Shown: positions 6,942 to 8,176 of the stretch, one piece after another | Layout of the letters: each line of letters starts with the position of its first letter | Numbering within the stretch: position 1 is the first letter of the stretch | From: Polaromonas sp. | GTDB lineage: Bacteria > Pseudomonadota > Gammaproteobacteria > Burkholderiales > Burkholderiaceae_C | Direction of reading: 5' to 3' | Length of the DNA: 8,176 nucleotides | NCBI GenBank assembly: GCA_026786065.1 | Contig: JAJAYS010000096.1 | Span: 1-8,176 of the forward strand | The notes under the pieces: model-generated | Told to the model about the DNA's origin: nothing | The model's input: only the letters and a program-made list of their open reading frames with translations | The model's database searches: none | Program-made: the position numbers and the translations under genes

Positions 6942-8000
6942 ATGAGCGCGGCCACGCAGAGCGCCGTCCGCTCGGCCTTGGTCAAGGCCCGCGCGCTGGT
7001 GCCCGGCCTGCTGGTGACCGCACTGGTCGCGATGGCTGCGGCGTTTTTAGGCAGCCACTACCAGGGCTCGATGCTGCTGTTTGCGCTGCTGCTCGGCCTG
7101 GCGCTGCACTTCATCAGCGAAGACTTGCGCTGCGCGGCCGGCATCCAGTTCGCGTCCGGCACCGTGCTGCGGCTGGGCGTGGCGCTGCTGGGTCTGCGCC
7201 TGACTGTCGGCAACGTCGTCGAACTCGGATGGCACACGGTGCTGGCGCTGCTGGTGGCGGTGGCACTGACCATCGCGCTGGGTTTGCTGCTGGCCCGCAT
7301 GCTGCGTGTCGAAGGCAGTCTGGGCCTGCTGGTCGGCGGTGCCACCGCCATCTGCGGCGCGTCGGCGGCGCTCGCCATAGCCAGTGTGCTGCCGAAAACC
7401 CCGCACCTTGAGCGCGACACCACGCTCACCATCGTCGGCGTGACCACGCTTTCCACCGTGGCGATGGTGAGCTACCCGCTGCTGACGCAGTGGCTGGGTT
7501 TTGACGCGGTGATGGCGGGCAAATTCATAGGCGCGACGATTCACGACGTGGCTCAGGTGGTGGGTGCGGGCTACAGCTTGTCGCCCGCTGCGGGCGACGC
7601 CGCCACCATCACCAAGCTGATGCGCGTGGCGTTCTTGCTGCCTGTGTTGCTGGTCATCTCGGTGGTGGTGCGCGGCCGCATGCTGAAGGCGGATGGCACG
7701 GACGGCAATGCAGCGCTTGCAGGCGCGGAAGGTAGCAACCGAACGCCCTTGCTGCCATGGTTTATCGCGGTCTTTGCCGGTTTGCTGCTGTTGGGCAGCA
7801 CCGGCTGGGTCCCGGCGGGCGTGAAAGACGCCGCCTCCAATGTGTCGCAAGCCTTTCTGGTGCTGGCGATTGCCGCTGTCGGACTGAAAACATCATTGCG
7901 CGACGTGACGCAACTGGGCTGGCGGCCGGTGGCCATGACGGTGCTGGTGACAGTCGGGCTGGCCGGCATGACGGCAGCGTATATTTTTGTGACCCGGTGA
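6942..8000 (+). CDS. PF03601 (YeiH/UPF0324) putative sulfate/sulfite exporter
   Basis: The 352-aa integral inner-membrane protein has about 9-10 hydrophobic segments (for example 18-36, 43-57, 76-88, 98-118, 126-150, 162-180, 227-244, 271-289, 303-315 and 330-350). Family signatures are RLGVALLGLRLT (77-88), GGATAICGASAA (132-143), GKFIGATIHDVAQVVGAG (193-210) and LKTSLRDVTQLGW (315-327). The family is often annotated as putative sulfate exporter; SuyZ/CuyZ proteins in sulfonate-degrading bacteria belong to it. The start is ATG 6942 or the adjoining GTG 6939, 3-6 nt after the stop of the cuyA-like gene, without its own clear Shine-Dalgarno, so translational coupling is likely. The pairing suggests it removes sulfite or sulfate made by the upstream enzyme. 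YeiH homologues of other function exist, so the substrate is inferred from context. Confidence 0.85.
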   Translation: MSAATQSAVRSALVKARALVPGLLVTALVAMAAAFLGSHYQGSMLLFALLLGLALHFISEDLRCAAGIQFASGTVLRLGVALLGLRLTVGNVVELGWHTVLALLVAVALTIALGLLLARMLRVEGSLGLLVGGATAICGASAALAIASVLPKTPHLERDTTLTIVGVTTLSTVAMVSYPLLTQWLGFDAVMAGKFIGATIHDVAQVVGAGYSLSPAAGDAATITKLMRVAFLLPVLLVISVVVRGRMLKADGTDGNAALAGAEGSNRTPLLPWFIAVFAGLLLLGSTGWVPAGVKDAASNVSQAFLVLAIAAVGLKTSLRDVTQLGWRPVAMTVLVTVGLAGMTAAYIFVTR

Positions 8001-8019
8001 ACCAGGCCATGCCAAATTC

Positions 8020-8176
8020 ATGAACACCACCGGACTGATAGGCATTCTGGGCGGCATGGGCCCACTGGCCACCAGCGATTTTTTTGCCAAGCTGATTGCC
8101 GCCACGCCCGCGCAAAGCGAAGCCGACCATGTGCCGCTGCTGATCCAGTCCGACCCGCGGGTGCCGAGCCGGCCGG
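8020..8176 (+). CDS. Aspartate/glutamate racemase family protein, N-terminal part
   Basis: The first 52 codons are present; the gene runs off the right edge. The peptide starts MNTTGLIGILGGMGPLATSD and goes on to DHVPLLIQSDPRVPSRP (36-52). GILGGMGPLAT followed by a helix and a D-H-V-P-L-L-I strand with S-D-P-R-V-P-x-R is the N-terminal signature of the Asp/Glu racemase family (aspartate racemase, RacD/YgeA type), a PLP-independent two-cysteine racemase. The catalytic cysteines lie beyond the window. The ATG at 8020 is 19 nt after the exporter stop; an ATG at 8009 opens only four codons. No clear Shine-Dalgarno is seen. As third gene of the cluster it may racemise the amino-acid substrate of the cuyA-like lyase, which is an inference from position only. 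Confidence 0.8.
   Translation, partial: MNTTGLIGILGGMGPLATSDFFAKLIAATPAQSEADHVPLLIQSDPRVPSRP

Noticed and set aside
7047..7850. 267-codon minus-strand frame antisense to the exporter
   Set aside because: Gln/His/Arg-rich shadow of a membrane-protein gene; no motif and no Shine-Dalgarno.

Overview
The window is GC-rich (about 60-65% by eye) with GC-rich third codon positions. Its gene families fit a betaproteobacterium of the Burkholderiales, probably Comamonadaceae-like (Rhodoferax/Polaromonas relatives). The assignment rests on protein style and one intergenic repeat-like element, not on a marker gene, so it is tentative.

Left half, minus strand (1-2891). An RRM-like small RNA-binding protein (2553-2891) lies 69 nt upstream of a 696-aa NfrB-type membrane glycosyltransferase (393-2483). 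The NfrB-like protein carries C-terminal MshEN-type repeats, a fold that binds cyclic di-GMP. Three of its glycosyltransferase signature motifs look eroded compared with E. coli NfrB. Further along the same strand is the first 48 codons of another gene (1-145), possibly a bactofilin.

Middle, plus strand (3228-5685). Diverging from the RRM/nfrB pair across a 336-nt gap is a PAS-PAS-PAS-GGDEF-EAL cyclic di-GMP gene. Two lesions break it: an in-frame TAG near the end of the GGDEF domain and a one-base shift inside the EAL domain. All other signature motifs are intact, so the decay looks recent (or one or both lesions are sequencing errors). A cyclic di-GMP turnover gene beside a cyclic di-GMP-binding NfrB-like protein suggests a local signalling pair that has been, or is being, dismantled.

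Right half, plus strand (5925-8176). A tight cluster encodes a PLP enzyme of the D-cysteine desulfhydrase / L-cysteate sulfo-lyase family (cuyA-like), a PF03601 (YeiH/UPF0324) putative sulfate/sulfite exporter starting 3-6 nt later, and the beginning of an aspartate/glutamate-racemase-family protein 19 nt after that. Together they suggest a cassette that cleaves cysteate or D-cysteine, exports the inorganic sulfur product, and may interconvert the substrate enantiomers. Between the broken GGDEF-EAL gene and this cluster is an AT-richer intergenic patch with two inverted repeats.

No tRNA, rRNA, CRISPR array, insertion sequence or phage gene was seen.
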